From Gemmatimonas sp. (GTDB lineage: Bacteria; Gemmatimonadota; Gemmatimonadetes; Gemmatimonadales; Gemmatimonadaceae), in assembly GCA_023910675.1 (NCBI GenBank), contig JAAVWC010000020.1, positions 1-63,571 of the forward strand: a stretch of 63,571 nucleotides of DNA, given 5' to 3'. Under the pieces are notes generated by a model that was not told the origin of the DNA, searched no databases, and was given only the letters and a program-made list of their open reading frames with translations. This document shows, piece by piece, positions 1-14,432 of the stretch; position 1 is the first letter of the stretch; the number at the start of each line of letters is the position of its first letter. A program made the position numbers and the translations under genes.

Positions 1-1371
1 GATCACCGCCGACAACATCTCACCACGCTGTTGAAACACATCTGTCGCCCGCTCACTCGACGCACTGCGCAGCGCCAACCACGCTGACGCGCCGAAGAGC
101 AGCGCCTGCACCGCAAACACCGCCAAATAGCCGCGCACCGGCGAGTCGAGAATCGCGCGGGCCGCATCGACGCCGGCGGCCCCGCTCATCGTGCCGACCG
201 CGTAGGCCAACGCCTGCGCCGCGCCAAAGACGCCCAGGCGCAACCCCGCGCGACCATCGGTCTTGTCGCCCGTGAGCGCCATCATCGAGCCGATCGCGCC
301 AATCGCGAACACGCCGTTGGAGAGGCCAAGCACGACCACGATGGCCGTGAACACCGGGACACTCGAAAAGCCCGGCGATGCAACCATCGCGAGATACGCC
401 AGCGCCGACGCGCCGCAGCCCGCTGCCGCCCAATGCCGAAGCTGTCCCGTGCGCGTGGCCAGCAACGCGGCGACGATCATGCCGGCGAGTACGCCGCCGT
501 GATGGGCGCCCGAGAGCTTCGTGCTCTCACCCGGCGTCATGCCGAACGCGATGCCGGCGAAGGGCTCGAGAATGAGATCCTGCGCGCTGTACGCGAACAT
601 CGCAAGGAAGATGAACCCCGAAAACAGGCGCGCCGCCGGCTCGTTCCACACGGTCTGCAGCGTGGCGCGAAACGCGGTCTTGCCGTCAATTTCATCCTGC
701 GACGGCATCACGGGGCGCGGACCGCGCTCCACGCCGAGCGTCGCCAGCCACGCCACGAGCAGCCCCACCACACCGATGCCGCCGGCGATCGCAATGAGTC
801 GCGTATACGAAAACGGATCGAGCAGCGCGCCGGACGTCGCGGCCGTGATGATGATGCCGACGATCATGAGAATCCACGTGATCGCGGCCGCACCCGCTCG
901 CTGCGAAGGCTTGGCCCGCTCACTCATGAGCGCCAGCAGCGGCGTGCCCGCCGCACTGACACCGGCGCCAAGAATGACACTCGCCAACGACGCCAACGCC
1001 ACGCCCAACACGACGTTGGTGGCCATGACCGGAATGCTCGCCGCGACACCGATGCCCCCGAGCGCGCACACCAGCAACCCCCCAAGAATCCACGGTGTAC
1101 GGCGACCATGACGATCGCTGTCGTGCCCCAGACGCGGACGCAAAATGAGCTGCACGCCGAAATGCAGCGCCACCAGCAGCCCCGGAATGAGCGCCGGCAG
1201 GCCAAGCTCCACGACGATGACACGATTGATAGTCGTCGTGAGCAGCACCACGACCGCCCCGATCGCCGCCTGCACGAACCCGAGGCGCGTGAGCTGCCAC
1301 CAGCTCATCCCTGCTTCAACGCTGCGGCGCGCTTGCGTCGTCATCGATACCGGCGCCACGGCGGTCGTCAT
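1..1371 (-). CDS. PucC/BCH2-family major facilitator, C-terminus cut by window edge
   Basis: A polytopic membrane protein of the PucC/LhaA/BCH2 branch of the major facilitator superfamily; family members act in the inner membrane in antenna assembly or bacteriochlorophyll delivery. I translated 457 codons with no stop to the left edge. Visible features are repeated hydrophobic helices, a conserved segment RPRLGHDSDRHGRRTPWILG near residues 75-95 (the loop after helix 2-3, like GFKSDTHKS in LhaA), and AYSAQDLILEPFAG in the middle, matching the NLQDVLLEPYGG segment of the lhaA product in this window. Its ATG shares one base with the bchG stop (TAATG), so the two are translationally coupled. In proteobacteria bchG is followed by a PucC-like gene and then bchP, so bchP probably lies just outside to the left. 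Family is confident; exact substrate is unknown. Confidence 0.88.
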   Translation of the reverse strand, partial: MTTAVAPVSMTTQARRSVEAGMSWWQLTRLGFVQAAIGAVVVLLTTTINRVIVVELGLPALIPGLLVALHFGVQLILRPRLGHDSDRHGRRTPWILGGLLVCALGGIGVAASIPVMATNVVLGVALASLASVILGAGVSAAGTPLLALMSERAKPSQRAGAAAITWILMIVGIIITAATSGALLDPFSYTRLIAIAGGIGVVGLLVAWLATLGVERGPRPVMPSQDEIDGKTAFRATLQTVWNEPAARLFSGFIFLAMFAYSAQDLILEPFAGIAFGMTPGESTKLSGAHHGGVLAGMIVAALLATRTGQLRHWAAAGCGASALAYLAMVASPGFSSVPVFTAIVVVLGLSNGVFAIGAIGSMMALTGDKTDGRAGLRLGVFGAAQALAYAVGTMSGAAGVDAARAILDSPVRGYLAVFAVQALLFGASAWLALRSASSERATDVFQQRGEMLSAVI

Positions 1372-2312
1372 TAGCGGGTGACCTCGGTCAGGGCATTCGT
1401 GACCATGGGCAACGTGCGCACCGCGAACGCCGATACCATCATGCCGCTTACATAGAAGGGCACCCCGAACGCGCTCAGATACAACGCGCGTTCAACCGGC
1501 TGCTGTACGAACCACCACATGAGCCCCGCCTGAATCAGCGCGAGCACCCCGATGGCCGTCGCGAAGCCCGGACGTCCCCACGAAACGAGCAAACCGATCA
1601 CCACGGCCTGCGCAATCAGCATCACCAGCGAGGCCACCCAGCCGGCCGCCGTCGGGCCGAGCATCACGGGCAGCGAATTCACGCCCATTTTGCGGTCGCC
1701 TTCTATGGCCTTGAAATCGTTGAGCGTCATGATGCCGTGCGCGCCGATGCTATAGAGCACGGCCAGCAGCAACAGCGGCATGGGCGGGAGCACGTTGCCC
1801 AGCGTGATCCCGGCGCCGGTAATCCACGCCAATCCTTCATACGTGAAACCGACCGCCGTATTGCCAATCCACCCGTTGCGCTTGAAGCGGAAGGGCGGCG
1901 CACTGTAGCCCCACGAAAACGCCAGCGCCACGCCTACGGCGAGCATGCCGAACGCGCCCAACGGCAGCGCCCAGACAATACAGAGCGCGCTCCAGATGAT
2001 CGCGATCGCCAGTCCCCACTGCCCGGGGATGCGCCCCGACGGGATCGGGCGATTGGGTTCGTTGATCGCATCGACCTCGCGATCGAACCAGTCATTCACC
2101 GCCTGACTCGACGCGCACACCATCGGGCCCGTCAGGCCAATACCAAGCGCCAACGTCCACAGGCGCTCCGACGACAAGGGCACACCCGCGGAAATCGCTC
2201 CGCAGGTGAATGCCCACATGGGTGGGAACCAGGTCACAGGCTTGAGCAGCGTCAGGACCGCTTTCGGGTCCAGCCGCGTCACCGCCGTACGTTCTGAATA
2301 ACTGACGCCCAT
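1371..2312 (-). CDS. bchG: Bacteriochlorophyll synthase (geranylgeranyl-bacteriochlorophyllide transferase)
   Basis: Esterifies bacteriochlorophyllide a with geranylgeranyl (or phytyl) diphosphate, the last assembly step of bacteriochlorophyll a, in the membrane. The 313-residue protein is a UbiA-superfamily prenyltransferase with about eight to nine hydrophobic helices. The first Asp-rich motif is DREVDAINEPNRPIPSG (about residues 75-91); the second is DFKAIEGDRKMGVNSLP (about 200-216). Both are typical of BchG/ChlG. The start ATG lies only four bases from a TGT-N12-ACA PpsR site, so the transcript leader must be short or the promoter must lie further upstream towards ppsR. It is on the same strand as and downstream of aerR-ppsR, with a 104-bp gap, and is followed without a gap by the PucC-like gene. 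Confidence 0.96.
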   Translation of the reverse strand: MGVSYSERTAVTRLDPKAVLTLLKPVTWFPPMWAFTCGAISAGVPLSSERLWTLALGIGLTGPMVCASSQAVNDWFDREVDAINEPNRPIPSGRIPGQWGLAIAIIWSALCIVWALPLGAFGMLAVGVALAFSWGYSAPPFRFKRNGWIGNTAVGFTYEGLAWITGAGITLGNVLPPMPLLLLAVLYSIGAHGIMTLNDFKAIEGDRKMGVNSLPVMLGPTAAGWVASLVMLIAQAVVIGLLVSWGRPGFATAIGVLALIQAGLMWWFVQQPVERALYLSAFGVPFYVSGMMVSAFAVRTLPMVTNALTEVTR

Positions 2313-2315
2313 ATC

Positions 2316-2333
2316 TGTCTAGTGTAGTTGACA
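2316..2333. promoter_or_regulatory. Predicted PpsR operator upstream of bchG (TGT-N12-ACA)
   Basis: The sequence TGTCTAGTGTAGTTGACA exactly fits the PpsR/CrtJ palindrome TGT-N12-ACA, extended to TGTC-N10-GACA. It sits four bases before the bchG start. Similar sites stand before bchC and between crtF and bchI, and ppsR itself is in the window, so assignment to PpsR is reasonable. Binding is inferred. Confidence 0.75.
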
Positions 2334-2351
2334 GTCGCGGAGTGCGACAGA

Positions 2352-2373
2352 GCCCGGCATGGTTTTGCCGGGC
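2352..2373 (-). terminator. Possible hairpin after ppsR
   Basis: GCCCGGC (2352-2358) and GCCGGGC (2367-2373) form a 7-bp stem with an 8-base loop, 44 bases past the ppsR stop. No clear T-run follows on the minus strand, so it may be a weak terminator or an mRNA-end structure before bchG rather than a full stop. Confidence 0.35.
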
Positions 2374-2416
2374 AAATCATGCAACGTGTTTGTGGGACCA
2401 GCTGGAGCAGGGAGGG

Positions 2417-3862
2417 CTAGCTGGCGACGTCCTCGTCACGATCGGCGCCCGGAGTTACCAGCCGGTGTCTTCGGAGCTTTACATACAGGCTTTGTCGGCT
2501 CACGCCCAACACCTCGGCGGCGGAGGTCCGGTTGTCGTTCGTCAGCTCGAGCGCCGCTTCAATGAAATGGCGCTCCACCAGGTCGACGGTATCCCGGACC
2601 AGGTCGCGCAAGGAGACCCGGCCGACGAGCGAGGTGAGCTCCTCGACCGCGCGGGTGAGGTCGCGCGCGCCCTGCGGGCCGCTGGCGAGCCGGCGGCCGA
2701 TGTCGCGAATGGTGAAGCCGATGCACGGCTCCTCCCCTTCCGGCACCCATACCGCCGAGACTTCCACTTCGGACTGGTTCCCGTGCATCCCGCGGGCGGA
2801 GGTGGCCATGAGGCGCACCACCCCGTTCTTCCGCAGCGTCCCCACGAACACCGAGAAGTCCGCACCGGGACGGCCGATGTACGTGGCCAGCGAACTGCCG
2901 CGGAGCTGCTCTTCGCTTGCCAGTTCGGTGATGTCGAGAAAGGCGCGGTTGGCTGTCAGGATCTGCCCGTCGAGGTCCGTGACGACAAAGGCGTCCGGCG
3001 AGCGCTCGAGCAGATCAATGAGACGCGACGGCGAACTGGCCCCGCTGCTGGACCCCGCCGTCGGAAGCTCGGCGGGGGAGAAGCGCACCAGCAACAGCGT
3101 CGACTGCTCCTGACGGAAGCAGGAGGCCGAGGCGTGAAATGTGCGCGCGCCGTTGAGCGTGAGGGTGATGTCGCCCGACCGGCCCGCGCTGCGGGCGTTG
3201 GACAGGAGCTCGTCGAGCGCCCGCGCCGCCTGCGCGTCCATGCCAATGGGGAACGACCGGCCGATCAGGCGATCGGTTTGCTCCCCGAAGATCTGACCGG
3301 CGGCCGCGTTCGCATCGAGCACCTTGAGGTTGGCGGCGTCGAGCACGACGATGCCGTCGCTCGCGAGCTGGAAGAGCAGGCGGTAGCGCGTTTCGACGTG
3401 CCGCAGGCGCCAGTAGTCGCGCTCCATGGCCTGCTGTGCTTCGACGAGCCGCTGCTGGAGCGCCGACACATGCCGCATGTCGCGACCGACCGCGACAAGG
3501 CTCCCGTCGCGCCCGACCTTGACGGTGGTATACGACACCGGGACATCGGCCACGTCGCCCATGACATGATTGACCTGCCGCCGCTTGGAGACGCCTTGAT
3601 GAATGGCTTCCTTGACGAGCGTGTCGATCTTGCCACGGGAGTCGCCCGTGACGGTGTCGCTCCACGGACGGCCAATCCACTGGGTCGCGGAGTCGAACTG
3701 CGAATCGCCGCTCCCCATGACGGCGACGTCACGAATGACGCCGGCGCCATCCATGACGAGCGCGATATCCCCCGCCACGGCAAGCAACGCTGCCGCTGAC
3801 TTGGCATCGAGCTCGCCGAACGCGGGGTTAGTCCCGTCGAAGGGCTTCACGGAACTGGCCAT
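2417..3862 (-). CDS. ppsR: PpsR/CrtJ transcriptional regulator of photosynthesis genes
   Basis: DNA-binding repressor/activator that controls bacteriochlorophyll, carotenoid and antenna genes in response to redox or light, cytoplasmic. Chosen start 3862 gives 481 residues (MASSVKPFDG...). A GAGGGG lies ten bases upstream, whereas the longer start at 3892 (ten more residues) has no ribosome site. Order: N-terminal PAS (about 20-125), glutamine-rich helix around LQQRLVEAQQAMERDYWRLR, PAS1 (about 150-255), PAS2 (about 280-395), and a Fis-type helix-turn-helix near the end (DNRTSAAEVLGVSRQSLYVK). It overlaps the end of aerR by 35 bases, so the two are coupled. No cysteine is visible in the helix-turn-helix segment; where proteobacterial PpsR, as I remember it, has a redox Cys just before IEAALELT, this protein has Phe (HFIEAALELT). 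Confidence 0.95.
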   Translation of the reverse strand: MASSVKPFDGTNPAFGELDAKSAAALLAVAGDIALVMDGAGVIRDVAVMGSGDSQFDSATQWIGRPWSDTVTGDSRGKIDTLVKEAIHQGVSKRRQVNHVMGDVADVPVSYTTVKVGRDGSLVAVGRDMRHVSALQQRLVEAQQAMERDYWRLRHVETRYRLLFQLASDGIVVLDAANLKVLDANAAAGQIFGEQTDRLIGRSFPIGMDAQAARALDELLSNARSAGRSGDITLTLNGARTFHASASCFRQEQSTLLLVRFSPAELPTAGSSSGASSPSRLIDLLERSPDAFVVTDLDGQILTANRAFLDITELASEEQLRGSSLATYIGRPGADFSVFVGTLRKNGVVRLMATSARGMHGNQSEVEVSAVWVPEGEEPCIGFTIRDIGRRLASGPQGARDLTRAVEELTSLVGRVSLRDLVRDTVDLVERHFIEAALELTNDNRTSAAEVLGVSRQSLYVKLRRHRLVTPGADRDEDVAS

Positions 3863-4838
3863 TCTCGCCGTGCCCCTCTGAGCGATGTACATCCGTGGCG
3901 CCTGCGCGAGCCGCAGCGAGCAGTGATCGGGCGATCACCGGGGCCTGACGGGCGTCGGTCGCGATGGCATTCGCGCCAACCTGCTCCGCCATGGTAGGAT
4001 CTTCAACAAACAATTGACCACCGACCATGATCTGGATGTTCGCATTGCGCGACGCAGACTTGAGGCGGCGGATATCACGACGGAGCACGTTGAGACGGCT
4101 TTCGGTCCCGACGGAGAAGCCAATCACGTCGTACCAGTCGGTGGCGACCATGGAGAGCAGGTCGCTGTCGGTCCAGGGCGCGCCCACGAGCACACGCCAG
4201 CCATCGCGGAGCAGGAACTCCCCGACCATGATGATGCCGAGGGTGTGCTGCTCGCCGGGGACGCAGGTGAGGAGCATGTTGCCCACCGGTTCGGCATGGC
4301 CGGCTTCGGCGAGGAACACCTGAGAGAGGTCGCGCAGCAGGCGCTGCATGCGTCCGAGCGCGACGGTCACTTCGACGAAGTCACACTCGTCGCTGTCCCA
4401 CAGGTCGCCGAGTCGGCGGGCGGAGGGGGCGAGCAGGTCGAGGTAGACCGACTCGACCGTCGCCCCTTCGGCCAGCACGTCGCGGATGTACTGCGCCCCG
4501 CTGGCATCGTCGGGGCTGCGCACCGCCTTCACGAAGGCCTTCACGTCCTGTTCCGACAACGCGCGCCCAACGGCAGCGGCCATGTTCGGAGAGACGGGGC
4601 CCACGCGGTGACTCGTCATGAGGCGCGGGACGAGTTCGTTCTGGATGGTGCGCTCGAGACGTTCGAGGCGCTCGATGCTGAGCGGCGAAGTCAGACGATC
4701 CATGGCATCGGGAGGGAAGCCCGGGCGGTGGGTCACCGTGAGGGAGCCGATAGCAGCTGGCTGGAGGGACGCGCCTTGCATGGCCGCGAGTTCTCCGGGG
4801 CGCAATGGCAGGTGAGATATGCCCGGTGGGTAGGGCAT
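3828..4838 (-). CDS. aerR: AerR/PpaA cobalamin-binding antirepressor, partner of PpsR
   Basis: A B12-binding light/oxygen sensor that in purple bacteria binds PpsR/CrtJ and changes its DNA binding. The 336-residue protein has a helical B12 cap with the LWDSDECDFVEVTVALGRMQ segment (residues 146-165), a pattern also found in CarH-like photoreceptors. A Rossmann-type B12 domain follows (about 187-310), with His198 in GEQHTLGI as the likely cobalt ligand, FSVG (241-244) and MVGGQLF (271-277). Start choice is uncertain. The ATG at 4838 has no ribosome site and would leave a leader of about 14 bases from the predicted promoter. An internal ATG at 4781 is preceded by GGAG at good spacing; long and short AerR forms are known in Rhodobacter. 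It is divergent from bchF and directly upstream of ppsR. Confidence 0.9.
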   Translation of the reverse strand: MPYPPGISHLPLRPGELAAMQGASLQPAAIGSLTVTHRPGFPPDAMDRLTSPLSIERLERLERTIQNELVPRLMTSHRVGPVSPNMAAAVGRALSEQDVKAFVKAVRSPDDASGAQYIRDVLAEGATVESVYLDLLAPSARRLGDLWDSDECDFVEVTVALGRMQRLLRDLSQVFLAEAGHAEPVGNMLLTCVPGEQHTLGIIMVGEFLLRDGWRVLVGAPWTDSDLLSMVATDWYDVIGFSVGTESRLNVLRRDIRRLKSASRNANIQIMVGGQLFVEDPTMAEQVGANAIATDARQAPVIARSLLAAARAGATDVHRSEGHGENGQFREALRRD

Positions 4839-4858
4839 ACCATAACGAATGATCGCCG

Positions 4859-4887
4859 ATAATGATACCAGACGGTCCAGTTGTCAA
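4859..4887 (-). promoter_or_regulatory. Predicted sigma-70-type promoter of aerR-ppsR
   Basis: On the minus strand TTGACA (4887-4882) and CATTAT (4864-4859) are separated by 17 bases, a good -35/-10 pair. The -35 box lies inside the left half of the PpsR-like palindrome, which suggests autoregulation. Confidence 0.55.
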
Positions 4888-4917
4888 GAAAAGTGTACGT
4901 AAACTCTTCTTGACAAC
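4880..4917. promoter_or_regulatory. Double PpsR-type operator in the aerR/bchF divergent promoter
   Basis: A perfect 11-bp inverted repeat, GTTGTCAAGAA (4880-4890) and TTCTTGACAAC (4907-4917), flanks the centre GTGTACGTAAAC. It can be read as two overlapping near-sites: TGT-N12-ACG (4882-4899) and CGT-N12-ACA (4898-4915), the second being almost the reverse complement of the first. The left site shares 17 bases with the perfect site at 36,838. Both flanking -35 boxes (TTGACA) fall inside it. Confidence 0.7.
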
Positions 4918-4938
4918 TTCGTGCCCCGATCGTACCCT
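4910..4938 (+). promoter_or_regulatory. Candidate promoter of the bchF operon
   Basis: TTGACA at 4910-4915 is followed after 17 bases by TACCCT (4933-4938), a poor -10. The perfect -35 inside the operator and its position 62 bases before bchF make it the best candidate, but the weak -10 leaves doubt. Confidence 0.35.
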
Positions 4939-4977
4939 CAACTCATCTGGGCAGCGAACCCCCGGAAGAGACGGCTG

Positions 4978-6791
<1,814 letters not shown>

Positions 6792-6798
6792 GACAGCC

Positions 6799-8446
6799 AT
6801 GGAACTGACCCTCTGGACCTACGAAGGACCGCCGCACGTCGGCGCGATGCGCATCGCCACGTCCATGACGGGGGTGCACTATGTGTTGCATGCGCCGCAG
6901 GGCGACACGTACGCCGATCTGCTCTTCACCATGATCGAACGGCGTGACCGCCGGCCGCCGGTGACGTACACCACCTTTCAGGCCCGCGACCTCGGTGGCG
7001 ATACGGCGGAGCTGGTGAAAACGTCGGTACGCGAGGCGTACGAACGGTTCAAGCCCGACGCGATGCTGGTGGGCGAGTCGTGCACGGCCGAACTCATTCA
7101 GGATCAGCCGGGGTCGCTCGCGCAGGGCATGTCGTTGCCCATCCCCATCGTGCCGCTCGAGCTGCCGGCGTACTCCAAGAAGGAGAATTGGGGCGCGAGC
7201 GAGACGTTCTATCATCTCGTGCGCACCCTGCTGCAGCCGGCGGCCCCGCCGCCGGGCACGACGCGTGAGCCGGTCATCGACGTCATCCGCCGCGAAGGAC
7301 GACGGCCGCGGGCAAACCTGTTGGGCGCCACGGCGCTCGGCTTCCGCAATCGTGACGACGTGCGCGAAATCACGCGGCTGCTGCATGATCTCGGCGTCGA
7401 CGTCCATGTTTGCGCGCCGCACAACGCCACGGTGGCGGACATCCGCCGCATCCCCGAGGCGGACTTCAACATCGCGCTCTATCCCGAAGTCGCCGATACC
7501 ACGGCGCGCTGGTTGGAGAAGACCTTCCGCATGCCGACGGTGCGCACGGTGCCCATCGGGGTGTTGGCGACGCGCGAGTTCGTCGAAGAGATCGGTACGG
7601 TCACCGGCATCGATGTGCAGCCGCTCCTCGCCCATGAACGGGCGGGCAGTGCGCAGGTCGACGCCAGCCGCTCGCTGCTGCCGTGGTACTCGCGCTCCGT
7701 CGATTCGACGTATCTCACCGGCAAGCGCGTGTTCGTCTTCGGCGATGCGACCCACGTCCTGGCCGCGGCGCGTATTGCGCGCGATGAGTTGGGCTTTCAG
7801 GTCGTGGGGATCGGCACGTACTCGCGCGAATTTGCGCGGCCCATTCGTGAATACGCCGCGAAGATCGGTGTCGAGGCTCTCATCTCCGACGACTATCTGG
7901 CGGTCGAACAGCGGGTGGCCGAGCTCGCGCCGGAGCTGGTGCTTGGCACCCAGATGGAACGCCACATCGCCAAGCGACTCGGTGTGCCGTGCGCCGTGAT
8001 CTCGGCGCCCATTCACGTGCAGGACGTGCCGGCGCGGCATTCGCCGCAGATGGGCTTCGAAGGCGCCAACGTGATTTTCGATACGTGGGTGCATCCGCTC
8101 ATGATGGGGCTCGAGGAACATCTCATTCACATGTTTCGCGAAGACTTCGAGTTCGGTGATGGCTCGTCGCCATCGCACCTGCACAGCAGTGCGCCGCGTG
8201 GTGCCGGGGGCGCGGCGTTGCTCGTGGAGACGGACAACGAAGTAGAAGAAGTAGAAGAGGTGGTGAGCGAGACGGCCGCGCCCGTGGCCGTGACGTCGAC
8301 CTCGTGGCTTCCCTCGGCGGAGGCCGAACTCAAGAAGATTCCCTTCTTCGTGCGCGGCAAAGTCCGTCGCAACACGGAGAAGTTTGCCCTCGACCGCGGG
8401 ATCGGTGAGATCACCGTGGATACCATGTACGACGCCAAAGCGTTTT

Positions 8447-8457
<11 letters not shown>
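6799..8457 (+). CDS. bchB: Light-independent protochlorophyllide reductase subunit B
   Basis: Second subunit of the BchNB catalytic component. The start [20 protein letters not shown] is the standard BchB N-terminus and lies eight bases after the bchN stop; the frame is open further upstream, but that stretch is inside bchN. Length is 552 residues. The N-terminal part contains the substrate pocket and the conserved stretch [20 protein letters not shown] with the Asp expected to ligate the shared cluster. The C-terminal 60 residues ([20 protein letters not shown]...) form the small PCP-reductase-type domain. An acidic, low-complexity linker ([11 protein letters not shown]) precedes it. The last 11 bases overlap bchH. 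Confidence 0.96.
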
Positions 8458-13259
<4,802 letters not shown>

Positions 13260-13260
<1 letters not shown>

Positions 13261-14060
13261 TGAGCACACTCAAAGATCACTCCCCGACTCCAGGTCCGTC
13301 GTTCCAGGGAACGCCGCTTGGGGGTTCGCACGCCGCATCGGTGACGTACCGCGAGCGGCGGGCCTGGATCGGGGAGTACTTCGACCGCACGGCCGCCGAG
13401 GCGTGGAAGACACTGACCTCCGATGCCCCCGTGTCCCGCGTGCGGGCGTCGGTGCGTGCCGGCCGCGATCGCATGCGCTCGACGTTGCTGGGCTGGGTCC
13501 CGCCAGAGCTGCATGGCAAGCGGGTCCTCGATGCCGGCTGCGGCACCGGCACTGCCGCGATCGAACTGGCGCAGCGTGGTGCTGAGGTGGTTGCCATCGA
13601 TCTGTCGCCCACCTTGGTCCAGCACGCGCAGGAGCGCGCGGAAGAGCAGGGCGTGTACGACATCGACTTCCGGTCTGGGGACATGCTCGATCCGTCGCTC
13701 GGCACGTTCGACTATGTCATCGCGATGGATTCGATCATCCACTACGAGCTCGACGACATGATGCGCGCCATCGTGGCACTGGCACCGCGCGTCCGCGACC
13801 GTATGCTCATCACGGTGGCGCCACGGACCCCGATGCTGTCGGTGATGCGTGCAGTGGGCAAGCTGTTCCCGCGCGGTGACCGCTCACCGTCCATCGTGCC
13901 GGTCTCGGAGAACGCGTTCCGCAAGGCGTTCGGTGCGCAGCCGGTGCTCGATCGCTGGGGTATGGTGGCCACGCGCCATATCGAGTCGGGCTTCTATCGT
14001 TCGATGGCCATACATCTGCAGAATGCCACGCTCGATGCGCACGGCGCGCGTCGCCGCTGA
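13260..14060 (+). CDS. bchM: Magnesium-protoporphyrin IX O-methyltransferase
   Basis: SAM-dependent transfer of a methyl group to the C13 propionate of Mg-protoporphyrin IX, preparing the substrate of AcsF. The 266-residue protein has SAM motif I VLDAGCGTGTAAIELAQRG (about 89-107), followed by VVAIDLSPTLVQHAQ and the acidic FDYVIAMDSIIHYE. The C-terminal region FYRSMAIHLQNA is BchM-like. About 40 N-terminal residues are disordered and Pro/Ser-rich. Directly coupled to bchL. Confidence 0.95.
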
Positions 14061-14090
14061 TTCTGTGCAGGACTTTCGGGAGGACGCAGG

Positions 14091-14423
14091 ATGGAATTGA
14101 CGGGATGGAGCGTGGCGGCCGCGGTGGTCGTTGCCGGCGGTGCCTGGTACCTGATGACGCGCAAGAGCGAGGTCCCGTGCACGGTGGACCTCGAGATGAC
14201 GCATGATCATTTCCATGCTCACGTCGACCTCAAGGGCGTCGAGGTGGACCCCGGTGACGAAGTGCTCGTGCGCAACACGCCGAGCCGCATTGCCTTTGGT
14301 ACCACGACCACGTTCGAATCGAGTGCCGAAGTGAAGCGGGCGAGCTGGCTGAAGCGCCAGGTCATCAAGCTCACTGGCGGCACCGAGATTCACGAACTTT
14401 ACGAAGTTGGCTTCGAAGGCTGA
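14091..14423 (+). CDS. Small membrane-anchored protein between bchM and acsF, function unknown
   Basis: A 110-residue protein I do not recognise. Residues about 5-22 (GWSVAAAVVVAGGAWYLM) form one membrane helix, then a basic TRK stretch, then a soluble domain of about 80 residues with a beta-rich look (VPCTVDLEMTHDHFHAHVDL, then EVLVRNTPSRIAFGTTTTFE). The repeated acidic, His-containing segment THDHFHAH might bind metal, but this is a guess. It starts 30 bases after bchM, is preceded by GGGAGG, and ends nine bases before acsF, so it is part of the operon. A conserved role in reaction-centre or bacteriochlorophyll assembly is likely from position alone. Reported extra reaction-centre polypeptides of G. 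phototrophica (RC-S, RC-U) are one possible identity that I cannot confirm. Confidence 0.75.
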   Translation: MELTGWSVAAAVVVAGGAWYLMTRKSEVPCTVDLEMTHDHFHAHVDLKGVEVDPGDEVLVRNTPSRIAFGTTTTFESSAEVKRASWLKRQVIKLTGGTEIHELYEVGFEG

Positions 14424-14432
14424 TCACGACCT

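Noticed and set aside
433..1374. Long plus-strand open frame opposite the PucC-like gene
   Set aside because: Its product is Arg/His/Pro-rich with no domain, while the minus strand encodes a clear membrane transporter over the whole stretch.
2342..3799. 485-codon plus-strand frame opposite ppsR
   Set aside because: Low-complexity, charged product with no motif; the antisense ppsR has full PAS and helix-turn-helix signatures.
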